Shown one piece after another: positions 1 through 10,854 of a stretch of 64,000 nucleotides of DNA. Under the pieces are notes generated by a model. It saw only the letters and a program-made list of their open reading frames with translations. It searched no databases and was not told the DNA's origin. Source of the DNA: Symploca sp. SIO2E9 (GTDB taxonomy: Bacteria > Cyanobacteriota > Cyanobacteriia > Cyanobacteriales > Coleofasciculaceae); the NCBI GenBank assembly GCA_010692645.1, contig JAAHGS010000003.1:48602-112601 (forward strand), written 5' to 3'. A program made the position numbers and the translations under genes. Position 1 is the first letter of the stretch, and each line of letters starts with the position of its first letter.

Positions 1-427
1 GGCTTCGCTTTCAAACTATTTGTTTTTCTAGGTTCGGGGCGCTGGCGGTTGGCGTTGCTTTCCTTCAGCGCTTTTCTAATGTATCCCGATTTTTTGAGAG
101 TGTCAACCCCTTTTTCCATTTTTTTTTGGTAAATACCTCAAAGCTTTTTGTGAAGCTGCATCTACCCTGCGATCAAACAGGCTACAAAGATGAGATTCTC
201 GAAGAGACCTAAACAAATTTCAAATTTGGGTGAGTAAATAAGGATGGGATTGACCACATGCTGGTAAAGAGGTGTGTCTGACAAACGCCATATCACTGAG
301 GAGCCGTGTGGAGGGAAACTCGTCAAGCAGGATTTTGAATAGTGGTGACTCTCCCATCAAAGCCACTGACTTTAAATCAATAGACGACAATGGATTACTA
401 AGTTCTGGGTATCGACCGGAGGTAAGT

Positions 428-1294
428 GTGAATTTTCAGTCAGTGATAGCGACATTAAATCAGTTCTGGGATCAGCGCGGTTGCCTAATTGCCCAGTCTT
501 ACGATACTGAGAAAGGTGCGGGTACAATGAACCCCCACACATTTTTAAGATCTATTGGACCAGAAGCTTGGTCTGTAGCTTATCTAGAACCTTGCCGAAG
601 ACCAACAGATGGGCGCTATGGTGAAAATCCCAATCGCTACCAGCACTACTACCAATATCAAGTTCTACTTAAGCCTTCACCAAATAATATTCAGCAAATT
701 TACCTTGATTCCCTCAAAGCATTAGGTATTCGTCCTGAAGACCATGATATTCGTTTTGTAGAGGACAATTGGGAAGCTCCAACACTAGGAGCTTGGGGTG
801 TTGGCTGGGAAGTTTGGTTAGATGGGATGGAAATTACCCAGTTCACTTACTTTCAACAGTGTGGGGGCATAGATTGTCGTCCAGTCTCGATTGAGATTAC
901 TTATGGTCTTGAGCGCCTCGTAATGTATCTTCAACAAGTGGATAGTTTTACTAAAATTCGCTGGAATGACAACATCAGTTATGGGGACGTTCACCTTCAA
1001 GGAGAGATTGAACAGTGTACCTATAACTTTGAAGCTTCTGATCCTCAATTGCTATTCAACCTCTTCAATCTCTATGAACAAGAAGCAGAGCAACTTAGTA
1101 AGCGAGGCTTAGTGCTACCTACCCTTGACTACGTTTTAAAATGTTCTCACAGTTTCAATTTACTTGATGCTAGAGGAGTTATTTCAGTTACAGAGCGGAC
1201 GCGTTACATTGGTAGAATTCGCAATCTAGCGCGGCAAGTAGCTCAACTGTACTTGCAACAAAGAGAGACTCTAGGGTTTCCCTTGCAAAAATAG
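428..1294 (+). CDS. glyQ: Glycine--tRNA ligase alpha subunit
   Basis: [46 protein letters not shown] is characteristic of GlyQ. GTG at 428 with GGAGG just upstream is a better start than 272. Confidence 0.96.
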   Translation: MNFQSVIATLNQFWDQRGCLIAQSYDTEKGAGTMNPHTFLRSIGPEAWSVAYLEPCRRPTDGRYGENPNRYQHYYQYQVLLKPSPNNIQQIYLDSLKALGIRPEDHDIRFVEDNWEAPTLGAWGVGWEVWLDGMEITQFTYFQQCGGIDCRPVSIEITYGLERLVMYLQQVDSFTKIRWNDNISYGDVHLQGEIEQCTYNFEASDPQLLFNLFNLYEQEAEQLSKRGLVLPTLDYVLKCSHSFNLLDARGVISVTERTRYIGRIRNLARQVAQLYLQQRETLGFPLQK

Positions 1295-1348
1295 TTCTTT
1301 GCAATCTGAGGAGATTCAGCTGCAAAGCCCTTAAGATACTCACTTCTT

Positions 1349-3787
1349 GTGACAACTTGGACTCAGGTAGCATTTCCTCTCCCAGTAAACCATACGGGCT
1401 ATACAGGAGCCTCCACGCCGATTTTTCAGATGAATCCTGCCAATGGTATCCTGCTGAGTTTGGCTTATATTTTTGGGCTACTGTCTACAGGCAGTCTTGG
1501 CTTACCTGTTCACTTCGTTTCCTGGAAAGATTATAGTTTACTAATCGCAGCTGCATTCGCTCTAGGATTAGTAACTGCTATTACTATCCCACGATACTGG
1601 CGAACAGGACCAAGACCGAGGCTTTGGTTAGCTGCAGTTATAATTGCAGCTTTAGCAATTATTTATTTTCAGGCGATGTTGCCGCAACCTGCTGCTAATG
1701 ATATAAGCCACCTGGTTAATTCTGGTAACAGCGCATCCCAGGTACAGCTAATTACGGTTCAAGGTAACCTCACCAGTACACCTCGCCTCACGCGCAGCGG
1801 AAGAGGACAATTCTGGTTAAAAGCTACCCAATTGAGTGAGCTTACTGGCACAGACAATAATGGTGCAATCACTAAGGGTGTAACAGGCAAGTTATATGTG
1901 ACGGTTCCCCTGCTACAAACCACAGGTCTATATCCTGGTCAAACAATTGCCGTCACCGGCATTTTATATCAACCAAAACCCGCAACCAACCCAGGAGTTT
2001 TCGACTTTCGAGCTTACCTTGCCCGTAAAGGTGCTTTTGTCGGTTTAAGCGGGCGTCAGGTCAACTTTCCAGATGAAGTTCAGAAACAACCTAGGGGACT
2101 ATGGATAATTCGGCAACGAATTATTCGTTCACAAATTCGTTGGCTGGGTTCCCCCAAGGGACAACTTTTAAGTTCAATGATCTTAGGACGTCGCGCTGTT
2201 GATTTGCCCTACGATGTTCGTGATCAGTTTATCGAAGCTGGATTAGCTCATGTCTTAGCAGCTTCTGGGTTCCATATCTCTTTGATTTTGGGTTCGGTAG
2301 TGACGTTAATGCGGCGCTGGGGAGCGAGAACCCAGTTTAGTATCGGAATAATTACTCTGATAGTTTACGTAGGTTTGACTGGTGGACAACCTTCGGTGAT
2401 GCGAGCAGCAATTATGGGATTAGGGGCTTTAATTGCTTTAGTAAGCCAACGCCAAGTCAAGCCTTTGGGTTCCTTGCTACTAACAGTCACTATTTTGCTG
2501 CTGTTTAATCCTCTCTGGATTTGGGATATTGGGTTTCAACTTAGCTTTTTGGCAACTCTGGGACTACTGGTAACAGTTTCACCACTAACAAAGCAATTGG
2601 ATTGGTTACCACCAGTGATTGCTTCTGTGATTGCAGTTTCCCTTGCTGCTTCCTTCTGGACTTTACCCCTGCAACTTTATTATTTTTATAAAGTTGCAAC
2701 CTACAGCGTAGTAGTAAACGTAATCTGTGCACCCTTAATTGTTATCATTAGTCTAGGTGGCTTCATCAGTGCCATAGCAGCATTAATCTTACCAGTCGCA
2801 GGCAGCGCTCTTGCCTTGTTACTGTACTACCCTATTGAGCTATTTCTAGGGATGGTGCAATTTTTCAATGATTTGCCTGGTTCTTCCGTGGCTGTAGGTA
2901 AAATTTCCATCTGGCAATTGCTGCTACTATACGGGCTCATTGGAATCAGCTGTATAAGTAGAAGATGGCGACTTCGCTGGTGGCTCGTGGGTATTGTAGC
3001 TGTTTCTTTAGTAGTTCTTCCGGCTTGGCAAACGAAGCTAACACAGTTTCAAGTACATATCTTAGCTACAGATCAAGAGCAAGTTCTAGTAATACAAGAC
3101 CAAGGACAAGTCACGCTGATAAATAGCGGCGGAGAGGATACAGTCACTTTTACTGTTCTACCTTTTCTACAGCAGCAGGGGATTAATCAAATTGATTGGG
3201 CTATTGCTCTTGATTTTAGCCCATCTTTCAGGAGTGGCTGGATCTCAATTTTAAAAAGTTTGCCAGTCCAAACCTTTTTTGATACTACTAATTCACAGCT
3301 ACCCTCAGGCAAAGCTATAGAATCCTACTCTCAGGCATCCAATTTGTCGATTCCTAATACAGTTAAATCACAACAGGGAAATTATCAGTTAGTTGCAAGC
3401 GGTGAGACTATGTCCTTAGGTTCTACTGCTATTAAATTAATCAATGCTGAACCGCCAATGTTACAAATGCAGATCCGAGACCAGACTTGGTTAATTTTGG
3501 GAAAAATGACGCCAACTTTACAAAAACAGTTCGCGATAGCTAGAAATTTTCCTCAAACTCAAGTGCTTTGGTGGTCTGGAGAAAGTGTAACACCAGAATT
3601 ATTAAATGCTCTGGAACCGGAAATCGCGATCGCTTCATCCAATACTATAGACCAAGCTACAGTACAGATGTTGCAAAATAACAAGATTGAACTTTATTGG
3701 ACTGGTCGTGATGGTGCTATTGAGTGGACGCCAAGGGACAGCTTTCAAACCACTCTTGAGACAGTAAATAACGATGCTAAGCTATAG
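1349..3787 (+). CDS. ComEC/Rec2-family competence/DNA internalization membrane protein
   Basis: 812 aa, polytopic; LGRRAVDLPYDVRDQFIEAGLAHVLAASGFHISLI is a ComEC core motif, with a C-terminal metallo-beta-lactamase-like region. True start may be internal (ATG near 1430). Confidence 0.88.
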   Translation: MTTWTQVAFPLPVNHTGYTGASTPIFQMNPANGILLSLAYIFGLLSTGSLGLPVHFVSWKDYSLLIAAAFALGLVTAITIPRYWRTGPRPRLWLAAVIIAALAIIYFQAMLPQPAANDISHLVNSGNSASQVQLITVQGNLTSTPRLTRSGRGQFWLKATQLSELTGTDNNGAITKGVTGKLYVTVPLLQTTGLYPGQTIAVTGILYQPKPATNPGVFDFRAYLARKGAFVGLSGRQVNFPDEVQKQPRGLWIIRQRIIRSQIRWLGSPKGQLLSSMILGRRAVDLPYDVRDQFIEAGLAHVLAASGFHISLILGSVVTLMRRWGARTQFSIGIITLIVYVGLTGGQPSVMRAAIMGLGALIALVSQRQVKPLGSLLLTVTILLLFNPLWIWDIGFQLSFLATLGLLVTVSPLTKQLDWLPPVIASVIAVSLAASFWTLPLQLYYFYKVATYSVVVNVICAPLIVIISLGGFISAIAALILPVAGSALALLLYYPIELFLGMVQFFNDLPGSSVAVGKISIWQLLLLYGLIGISCISRRWRLRWWLVGIVAVSLVVLPAWQTKLTQFQVHILATDQEQVLVIQDQGQVTLINSGGEDTVTFTVLPFLQQQGINQIDWAIALDFSPSFRSGWISILKSLPVQTFFDTTNSQLPSGKAIESYSQASNLSIPNTVKSQQGNYQLVASGETMSLGSTAIKLINAEPPMLQMQIRDQTWLILGKMTPTLQKQFAIARNFPQTQVLWWSGESVTPELLNALEPEIAIASSNTIDQATVQMLQNNKIELYWTGRDGAIEWTPRDSFQTTLETVNNDAKL

Positions 3788-3808
3788 TGGTGCGAAAGAA
3801 AAATAATT

Positions 3809-3895
3809 GGAGAGGTGTCCGAGTGGTTTAAGGTGGTAGACTCGAAATCTGCTGAGGGGTCACACCCTCCGGGGGTTCGAATCCCCCCCTCTCCG
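3809..3895 (+). tRNA. tRNA-Ser (anticodon CGA)
   Basis: GGAGAGG...CCTCTCC acceptor stem, long variable arm, GGTTCGAATCC T-arm, anticodon CGA in ACTCGAAATC. Confidence 0.95.
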
Positions 3896-3910
3896 TTCAA
3901 TCACAAATGT

Positions 3911-5719
3911 ATGCAACTCGTTGATTGGCTAATTGTCCTGCTCTACCTAATTGCATCTATGGGCTTGGGACTTTATCTATCCCGCAAGGCATCAGGGAGT
4001 ATGGTAGATTTTTTCGTATCGGGGCGATCGCTCCCTTGGTGGTTAGCAGGAACTAGTATGGCTGCCACTACCTTCTCAATCGATACTCCCCTCTACATTG
4101 CTGGTGTGGTAGGCAACAGAGGGATTGCTGGCAACTGGGAATGGTGGAGTTTTGGGATCGCCCATATAGTAATGATTTACATTTTTGCTCGATTGTGGCG
4201 ACGATCAGAAATTATCACTGATGCTGAGCTAACAGAGATTCGCTATGGTGGAACCACAGCAGCAATCTTGCGGGGTACTAAAGCCTTTCTATTTGCCGTA
4301 CCCATTAACTGCATAGGTATCGGCTACGCGATGCTAGCGATGGTGAAAGTAGTCGATGCCTTACAATTGTGGCAAAGTCTGGGAATTGAACCAGGAGAAA
4401 ATCTGAAAATCTGGAGTGTTGTCGGTGTCAGTGTTTTTGTATTGATTTACTCTGGTTTTGCTGGACTATGGGGTGTGGTGGCAACGGATTTCTTTCAGTT
4501 CTTTTTGGCATTATTCGGAGCAATTATTGTGGCTGCCGTTGCTATTAATTATCTTGGTGGTATTCATGCTCTCGTACCAGCAGTACAGCAGGCAAGCGAT
4601 AAAGATATTTTGTCCTTTTTTCCTCTAACTATTGACTCAGAAGGCTGGCGTTGGAGCGAAGCAGCTGGAATTACAGCCAGTACTTTTTTTGCCTATATCT
4701 TTTTACAGTGGTGGGCGTTTCGTCGCAGTGATGGCGGCGGCGAATTCGTGCAGCGCTTTGCTGCTGCTCAAAATGAACAAGAGGCAGAGAAAGCTGCTTG
4801 GCTATTCAATATTTTTCACTACATTATCCGTACCTGGCCCTGGATCCTGGTAGCACTAGCAGCAATTGTTATCTATCCAGATTTGCAAGATCGAGAGTTA
4901 GGCTATCCCAAACTAATGGTACAGTTTCTACCGCCAGTTTTGCTTGGTTTAGTGGTAACTTCTCTAATAGCAGCATTCATGAGTACAGTATCAACTTCAA
5001 TCAACTGGGGCGCTTCCTATTTAACTAATGATCTTTATAGGCGCTTTATCCATCCCAACGCCACCGAATCTGAACTAGTTTTAATTGGACGTAGTGCCTC
5101 TGTTTTAGTGACCGTTTTGGGAGCATTTGCTGCTTTCAAAGCAGATAATATTGCTACTGTCTTCCGGCTAGTTATTGCCATTGGCACTGGTCCGGGCTTA
5201 GTGTTGATTTTGCGTTGGTTTTGGTGGCGCATCAATGCCGCCGCTGAACTTACAGCAATGATAGGGGGCTTTGTCGTGGGTTGGACAACTAGCATTGTGC
5301 CAATTCTTAAGATTGAGGACTTTGGCTTACGTTTGCTAGTGACAGCAGGAATTACTGGCGCTGCCTGGATAATAGTAATGTTGCTGACGCCACCTGAATC
5401 AGATGCCACCCTAGATGAGTTTTATCGGCGGGTACGTCCTGCTGGCCCTGGTTGGAGACGTCAGCGCCAGCACACGGGAATCAAACCAGTCCAGAACTTA
5501 GAAAAAGACCTCAAATTAGTTATGGCATCAATTTTGCTACTTTTTGGAGCAATGTTTGCCATTGGCGGTTTTTTACTACTTCAGCAGTTGACTGCTTGGG
5601 TGTCCCTGACTATCGCAGTTGTTGGCTGGATCTGGCTGCGTCAGCTTAGCAAAATTAAGCCCTTGCCTACGCCAAGACCAGGACTTGATGATCAAGAAAA
5701 TGATTCTTATCGCATTTAG
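3911..5719 (+). CDS. Sodium:solute symporter family protein
   Basis: Polytopic SSS-type sequence (VDWLIVLLYLIASMGLGLYLSRKASGSMVDFFVSGRSLPWW). ORF-track start 3815 lies inside the tRNA-Ser; ATG 3911 is the plausible start. Confidence 0.88.
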   Translation: MQLVDWLIVLLYLIASMGLGLYLSRKASGSMVDFFVSGRSLPWWLAGTSMAATTFSIDTPLYIAGVVGNRGIAGNWEWWSFGIAHIVMIYIFARLWRRSEIITDAELTEIRYGGTTAAILRGTKAFLFAVPINCIGIGYAMLAMVKVVDALQLWQSLGIEPGENLKIWSVVGVSVFVLIYSGFAGLWGVVATDFFQFFLALFGAIIVAAVAINYLGGIHALVPAVQQASDKDILSFFPLTIDSEGWRWSEAAGITASTFFAYIFLQWWAFRRSDGGGEFVQRFAAAQNEQEAEKAAWLFNIFHYIIRTWPWILVALAAIVIYPDLQDRELGYPKLMVQFLPPVLLGLVVTSLIAAFMSTVSTSINWGASYLTNDLYRRFIHPNATESELVLIGRSASVLVTVLGAFAAFKADNIATVFRLVIAIGTGPGLVLILRWFWWRINAAAELTAMIGGFVVGWTTSIVPILKIEDFGLRLLVTAGITGAAWIIVMLLTPPESDATLDEFYRRVRPAGPGWRRQRQHTGIKPVQNLEKDLKLVMASILLLFGAMFAIGGFLLLQQLTAWVSLTIAVVGWIWLRQLSKIKPLPTPRPGLDDQENDSYRI

Positions 5720-5829
5720 TTAAGATAGAAGCAGTGATGTAACGAATCTTCATCTGCATTCCCGCTGTCCCTCCCCACCTTATAGAAGGATGGGAACTCC
5801 CGCGAACCGTTGAGAGAGATTTTGTGACT

Positions 5830-6051
5830 ATGACTTTTCTTCGTCAGTATATTGCCCCTTTAATGATCCTATTAGTCTTTGCTTTCGCTTTACTAGCAGT
5901 CAGCATTCGCATCTTTTTGCCCAACGATTTAGCCGCACCTGCACCAATTGAGGAGATTAATGCTGCCAGTGTGCAAACACCTGCCCCTGATGCTGTTGTT
6001 GAGTTATCAATACCGAATCAGTCAACTTCAAAGACTATAGATGAATTTTAG
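5830..6051 (+). CDS. Small membrane-anchored hypothetical protein
   Basis: One N-terminal TM segment; overlaps the start of the downstream GNAT gene. Confidence 0.55.
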   Translation: MTFLRQYIAPLMILLVFAFALLAVSIRIFLPNDLAAPAPIEEINAASVQTPAPDAVVELSIPNQSTSKTIDEF

Positions 6052-6586
6052 TTTAGTAAGATTTGAACTAAAATCAGTGTCTTCTCAACTACTAGTGGGC
6101 TATAAGTTACAAATTGGTTCAAGGCGGCAACGAGCAACCTTGGTGAAGTTTATACAGCTGAGTTACCAAGAACTTTTTCCAGAACAAGATGATTTTTCTC
6201 ACCTGGCAGAGACAGTTGAAAAATACTTTTCTCAAGAAACGCCTCTTTGGTTGGTAAACAAAGCTGAGGTAGCAACTTCTGAACTGCCCTTTTCCAGTCT
6301 TACTCAGCCATTAGCTTGTCTATGGATGGGCAATGCTATAGATCAGGTACAAGGTAATCGCCATGCTCATATATTTTTGCTTTATGTAATGCCGGAATAC
6401 CGACGTCAGGGAATTGGTTCAGCGCTAATGCGTCATGCTGAAGAATGGGCAAGGGCAAGGGGCGATCGCCAGTTGGGACTGCAAGTTTTCCAAAATAACC
6501 AACCAGCTTTGAATCTTTACCATCAACTAGGCTATCAAACTCAATCACTTTGGATGGTAAAAAATCTCTCTCCTCAGTCCAACTAG
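6041..6586 (+). CDS. GNAT family N-acetyltransferase
   Basis: VMPEYRRQGIGSALMRHAEEWARARGDRQLGLQVFQNNQPALNLYHQLGYQ motif A/B. Confidence 0.9.
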   Translation: MNFSLVRFELKSVSSQLLVGYKLQIGSRRQRATLVKFIQLSYQELFPEQDDFSHLAETVEKYFSQETPLWLVNKAEVATSELPFSSLTQPLACLWMGNAIDQVQGNRHAHIFLLYVMPEYRRQGIGSALMRHAEEWARARGDRQLGLQVFQNNQPALNLYHQLGYQTQSLWMVKNLSPQSN

Positions 6587-6687
6587 TAAAATTGCCAACT
6601 TACGAGCTTGTGTTGTATGAGTTAATTATTGCCGGAAGTGAGTAATGCAAGCGGGTAGGATAGGCTCCTTGAGCAGGTATGTAAGCG

Positions 6688-7446
6688 ATGTATAGTAACG
6701 AAGATTTAAGCGTACTCGACACTGTAGATGATCTAGAAAGTCCTCTAGACCAATTAGAGCCAGTTGATGCTGACTCAGAAGTTCCCAAACCAGATCCAGA
6801 CGAAATGCTAGCAATGTTAACTTCTCGAGAAACACCCAAGCGGATGCTGGCAGCGAGGGCTTTTTGTGAAATTCAGGATGAGCGAGCAATTCCTGAATTG
6901 ATTAAGTTGTTAACAGATGTTTGCCCATTAGTGCGTGTGAGTGCTGCTTATGCTCTCGGACGTAACCCTAGCCAAATGGCAGTAGAGCCGCTAATTGAGC
7001 AGCTTAACCGCGATTTCAATGGTTATGTGCGTAAAGGTGCTATTTGGGCCTTGGGAAATTGCCGAGATCAACGTGCTTTACCCTCTCTAATTGATGCTCT
7101 TAAGAACGAAATCTCTGCAGTACGCTTGTGGGCTGCCAGTTCTCTGGCGCAAATGGCTGAGTTAGAGTATGAACAAATTGTGGCTTCCATTCCAACACTA
7201 ATTATTGCTTTGAAGCAAGATCCGGTGGCAGCAGTGCGAAGTAATTGTGCTTGGTCTCTGGGACAGTTGTGTAGAGAAATGCCCTGTAATGCTATCTATG
7301 CCGGTGCTGTTGATGCCTTGATTGAAGCTTTTGTAGAAGATGAAGAACTTGGTGTTAGGGAAGATGCCAAATGTGCGCTTTTAAAACTAGGTGATACTCG
7401 TGCTCTAGAGTTGATTGAGACGTTAGAACTGGAAGGATTTGTATAG
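6688..7446 (+). CDS. HEAT repeat domain-containing protein
   Basis: Repeated ALGR/ALGN/SLGQ helices with PLIEQL-like units. Confidence 0.88.
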   Translation: MYSNEDLSVLDTVDDLESPLDQLEPVDADSEVPKPDPDEMLAMLTSRETPKRMLAARAFCEIQDERAIPELIKLLTDVCPLVRVSAAYALGRNPSQMAVEPLIEQLNRDFNGYVRKGAIWALGNCRDQRALPSLIDALKNEISAVRLWAASSLAQMAELEYEQIVASIPTLIIALKQDPVAAVRSNCAWSLGQLCREMPCNAIYAGAVDALIEAFVEDEELGVREDAKCALLKLGDTRALELIETLELEGFV

Positions 7447-7877
7447 TTTTGTTCATAGCTCATGGTACGCGCTACGTGCATGCTGCCCAAACATAGTTCA
7501 TGGGGTTGGTATTCGACAGCTGTGAAATACTTTCTCTTCGGAACAATCAACAATAGACCTCTATAGAGTACTACATAAAAGTCTTTACCTTAGTAATACC
7601 ACAAGACTGCACAACAATTACAGTTCAACTTTCAGTCTTTTATGTATAAATTCGTAAACCAATCACAATTTTTTATTGACTTTTATCTTAAAGAAAGATA
7701 TAAAAGTAAAGTCTAGATTTAAATAAAATTTAATTGTTGCCAAGATGTAACTGCTCCGGGAAGAGTAATACCTGGCAGATATTCAATTAGAAGCTGCTTT
7801 TAGTGAATTAGTGCGACAGCATTAGTGAAAAAACAGCTCTCCTTAACCATTCAGCGATCAGGGAAAACAGAGGAACA

Positions 7878-9263
7878 ATGAGTAAAAAATATACAAGTCT
7901 TCGCTTGTTCGAGGAATTTAGAGATGCTGGTGTTATCTCGAAAGATGTGTGCAAGGGTTTATTTGACAAGGTTGGAGGACTGCTCCAAAAAGTAGAGCCC
8001 ACAGAGATAAACTGGTCAGATATCCGCAACCTATGGGACTTCGCCCATGTGCCGGAAACAGAAAGGGTCATTCCCATGAACGCTGCCAACCTCTGTCCAG
8101 CTCCAACGGAAGTTGTAGAAGCAATCAATACCCTTCGCACTGAATATAACAAAAATGTTTCCCAACAGGAACGCACAGCAGCAGGGGCACTTGCGATTCA
8201 AGATGCACGCTATGCTATTGCCGAAGAACTTGGAATAGTAGATCCATTGGTAGATGGTGAGCCAGTCCCTGACGTTGTTGATTTGGCGATTGTGCGAAAT
8301 GCTAGCGAGGCAAACAATGCTCTCAATGCTGGATACTCCCAATGGAATCCAGATGGTACAGACAATATTGTTATTTGGGACGAGAATCATCCAACTAACT
8401 ACGATGCATGGTGGTTACGTGGTGGCAGAACGGCTGAAGAAGGAGGTGGTCTCTTCGAGATTCGAGTAGTTACGCTGCCGGAAAATCCATCCTCAGAAGA
8501 GATAGAGACAGCTTTTGCTAGTCAGATGAATGAGAGGACTAAATTTCTGACGTTTACAGAAACATCCAACGTCTCTGGTATCCGTATTCCCCGAAGTGTG
8601 ATCTCAAACCTGTTTGAGCAAGCAAACAACTTGGGTTGTCACTTACACGCTGATGGCGCACAAACTTGGGGTGCACAAAAAGTTAACCTCAGTTCAGACG
8701 TAACTGCTGATGCAAATACTTTCCTAAAGTGCCATAGCTTTAGTGCGAGTTCCCACAAGTGGTTCTGTGGTCCCAAGGAGACAGGGATACTATATATGGA
8801 TCCAAACAAGGCTGCTAATTTTACACCTAGCATTTTTGCCTATGACTACAAAATCACTATTCCAAAATGGAATGAGTTACCTACTAGCGCACGTCGATTC
8901 GAGCTACTAGGGCAACGGGATGATGTCAACATCATAGCCATGCTCGTTGAGCAAGACTTTTTAAAATCTATAGGGCAAGATGCTATTGAGACAAGGATCA
9001 GCGAGTTAGCTACTAATCTCAAAACAAAGCTCCAAGAAAACGACTGGGATCTAACTACACCTCTTGATCAGAATTTAAGCCATGGTGTGGTTATCAGCAA
9101 AGTTCCTGACAAGACTCCCTCTCTCTACGACTACCTTTACGATCAACATCGAATCGCCACATCATCTTCTGGCGGAATCCGTATTTGTCCACATCTCTAC
9201 AACTTAGAAGAAGACATAGACAATGTTGTGAATGCTATGAATACATGGCGTAATTTACTATAA
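7878..9263 (+). CDS. PLP-dependent class V aminotransferase family protein
   Basis: HADGAQTWGA and SFSASSHKWFCGPKETGILY (PLP lysine region). Confidence 0.85.
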   Translation: MSKKYTSLRLFEEFRDAGVISKDVCKGLFDKVGGLLQKVEPTEINWSDIRNLWDFAHVPETERVIPMNAANLCPAPTEVVEAINTLRTEYNKNVSQQERTAAGALAIQDARYAIAEELGIVDPLVDGEPVPDVVDLAIVRNASEANNALNAGYSQWNPDGTDNIVIWDENHPTNYDAWWLRGGRTAEEGGGLFEIRVVTLPENPSSEEIETAFASQMNERTKFLTFTETSNVSGIRIPRSVISNLFEQANNLGCHLHADGAQTWGAQKVNLSSDVTADANTFLKCHSFSASSHKWFCGPKETGILYMDPNKAANFTPSIFAYDYKITIPKWNELPTSARRFELLGQRDDVNIIAMLVEQDFLKSIGQDAIETRISELATNLKTKLQENDWDLTTPLDQNLSHGVVISKVPDKTPSLYDYLYDQHRIATSSSGGIRICPHLYNLEEDIDNVVNAMNTWRNLL

Positions 9264-9268
9264 ATCAA

Positions 9269-9417
9269 TAAACATCTCCAGAAATTAAATATGCGTTATC
9301 CGCCAACCCTTGTGATGAACAAACACTGTATCGGCTAATATACCTTCTTTCTAGAAAGTCTTAATAATAGGAAAAACCGGAGAGTGACAAAAGAGGGATA
9401 ATTTCTGGAGAGGTCTA
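9269..9417. mobile_element. MITE-like element, TA-flanked, TIR ACATCTCCAGAAATTA
   Basis: TAAACATCTCCAGAAATTA...TAATTTCTGGAGAGGTCTA inverted ends bounded by TA. A second copy with similar ends is at 31028-31098. Confidence 0.65.
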
Positions 9418-9441
9418 ATGAAGTGTGAACAATATCTAACT

Positions 9442-10854
9442 TTAAATCTGAGGCAGAGTTCGAGCAATCACAACCAGCAAATCTCCAGGCAATAACCGTT
9501 CCTCTTTAGGAGGGTTCACTAGCGTTTCCTTATCTCTGTATTTTGGTCGTTCTAGTGCCACCAAAATCGTATCAAACTCTTCTTTGAGTTTCTCGGCACA
9601 TTCCCAGAAGGAAATGCCAGTCCACTGCTCTGGTAAAGGTATTTTATAAATCTGGTTGCCAATCCTCACAGTGAGTAACTCTGCTAGCACATCTATAGCA
9701 CCTAAATTCCGAGCCGAGGTAGCAATTAAGTGACTTGCCAACTCGTCAGCGACGATTATATCCTCGACTCCAGCTACTTTGAGTTGTACATTATTTTTCC
9801 TGTCAAGGAGTTGGGCACAGGTATAGATGCCGGGATTGAGCTTTTCAATTGTCAAGGCCGCCAGAACTGTACGTGCATCACGATCTTGGTCACTTCTGGG
9901 GCGGGTAGCATCGGCAAGTAGAATTGCCCGTGAGGCATGGTAAATTCCGACATTCTCGAGTACATCGATGATCGTATAATCACCCATGTAGAAGTATAAT
10001 CGAGAGCGATTTAACCGTTTGAGTTGTTGTTCTGGCGTTTCGCTAAATTCAGCAACAACTACAATTGCATGATGCTTCAACTGAGGATCTGCTTGGAGTT
10101 CCTCAAGCAAAAGGTGTGCACTGCGATTCCAGCCACAGATAACGATGTGATCTCGCAGTTCGTCTAGATCCAAGTATTTGACCTCCATCACAGTTTTGAG
10201 TCTTTGTACCATTACTGCTGAGACAAATCCGGTGAAGATTGCAAACATTATTAAACCTCCAATCATCACCATTAATGCAACTAAACGTCCAGCATCGGTT
10301 TCTGGTTCGCCGCCAATTGGTTCTCCCGATACTAGGGTGAAGAAGCTCCACCATAGGGAATCGCTGAGGGTAGAGAATTCCTGATTCTGAGAACCTTCAA
10401 GTAGGTAAATCGTCAAGGCGCTAACCAGAACCATCAAACCGACAATCACAAAGGCTCCAATCTGGGAACTAATACGAGTTGCTAAGGAGATACGGTTAAG
10501 ATTCCGGTTGAGCAGGATACCCACTCTCAGAAGCCTGAGCATGCGCAAGACGCGCAAAACGCGAAAGCCTTGGGAAAAAGGCTCCACGGCAATGATGTCT
10601 ATCCAATAATTGCGGAAGAAACGGCGCTTGCTCCGAGCCAGGAAATAGCGAATAGTCAGTTCAATGATAAATATGCTGGTGAGACAGTTTTGGGCGAGAT
10701 GGAGCCGTTGATAAATATGATTATTGCTTTCAAAGGCGACTTCGGCAATCACCAGTGTCACCGAAAGCAATATTAGCCCAATGAGTGCGAATTCAGTCTG
10801 GGGGGTATGAATGAAGCGGTCAAGACTATACTTTATGGTTTGTTGAGGTATCAT
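9442..10854 (-). CDS. Voltage-gated-like ion channel with S4 segment and C-terminal TrkA-N/RCK domains
   Basis: S4-like RVLRVLRMLRLLR, pore helix WWSFFTLVSGEP, VICGWNRSA Rossmann RCK motif. Confidence 0.88.
   Translation of the reverse strand: MIPQQTIKYSLDRFIHTPQTEFALIGLILLSVTLVIAEVAFESNNHIYQRLHLAQNCLTSIFIIELTIRYFLARSKRRFFRNYWIDIIAVEPFSQGFRVLRVLRMLRLLRVGILLNRNLNRISLATRISSQIGAFVIVGLMVLVSALTIYLLEGSQNQEFSTLSDSLWWSFFTLVSGEPIGGEPETDAGRLVALMVMIGGLIMFAIFTGFVSAVMVQRLKTVMEVKYLDLDELRDHIVICGWNRSAHLLLEELQADPQLKHHAIVVVAEFSETPEQQLKRLNRSRLYFYMGDYTIIDVLENVGIYHASRAILLADATRPRSDQDRDARTVLAALTIEKLNPGIYTCAQLLDRKNNVQLKVAGVEDIIVADELASHLIATSARNLGAIDVLAELLTVRIGNQIYKIPLPEQWTGISFWECAEKLKEEFDTILVALERPKYRDKETLVNPPKEERLLPGDLLVVIARTLPQI

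Noticed and set aside
5035-5409. 124-aa ORF antisense to the symporter
   Set aside because: Shadow ORF opposite a well-supported gene; low-complexity composition and no family signature.
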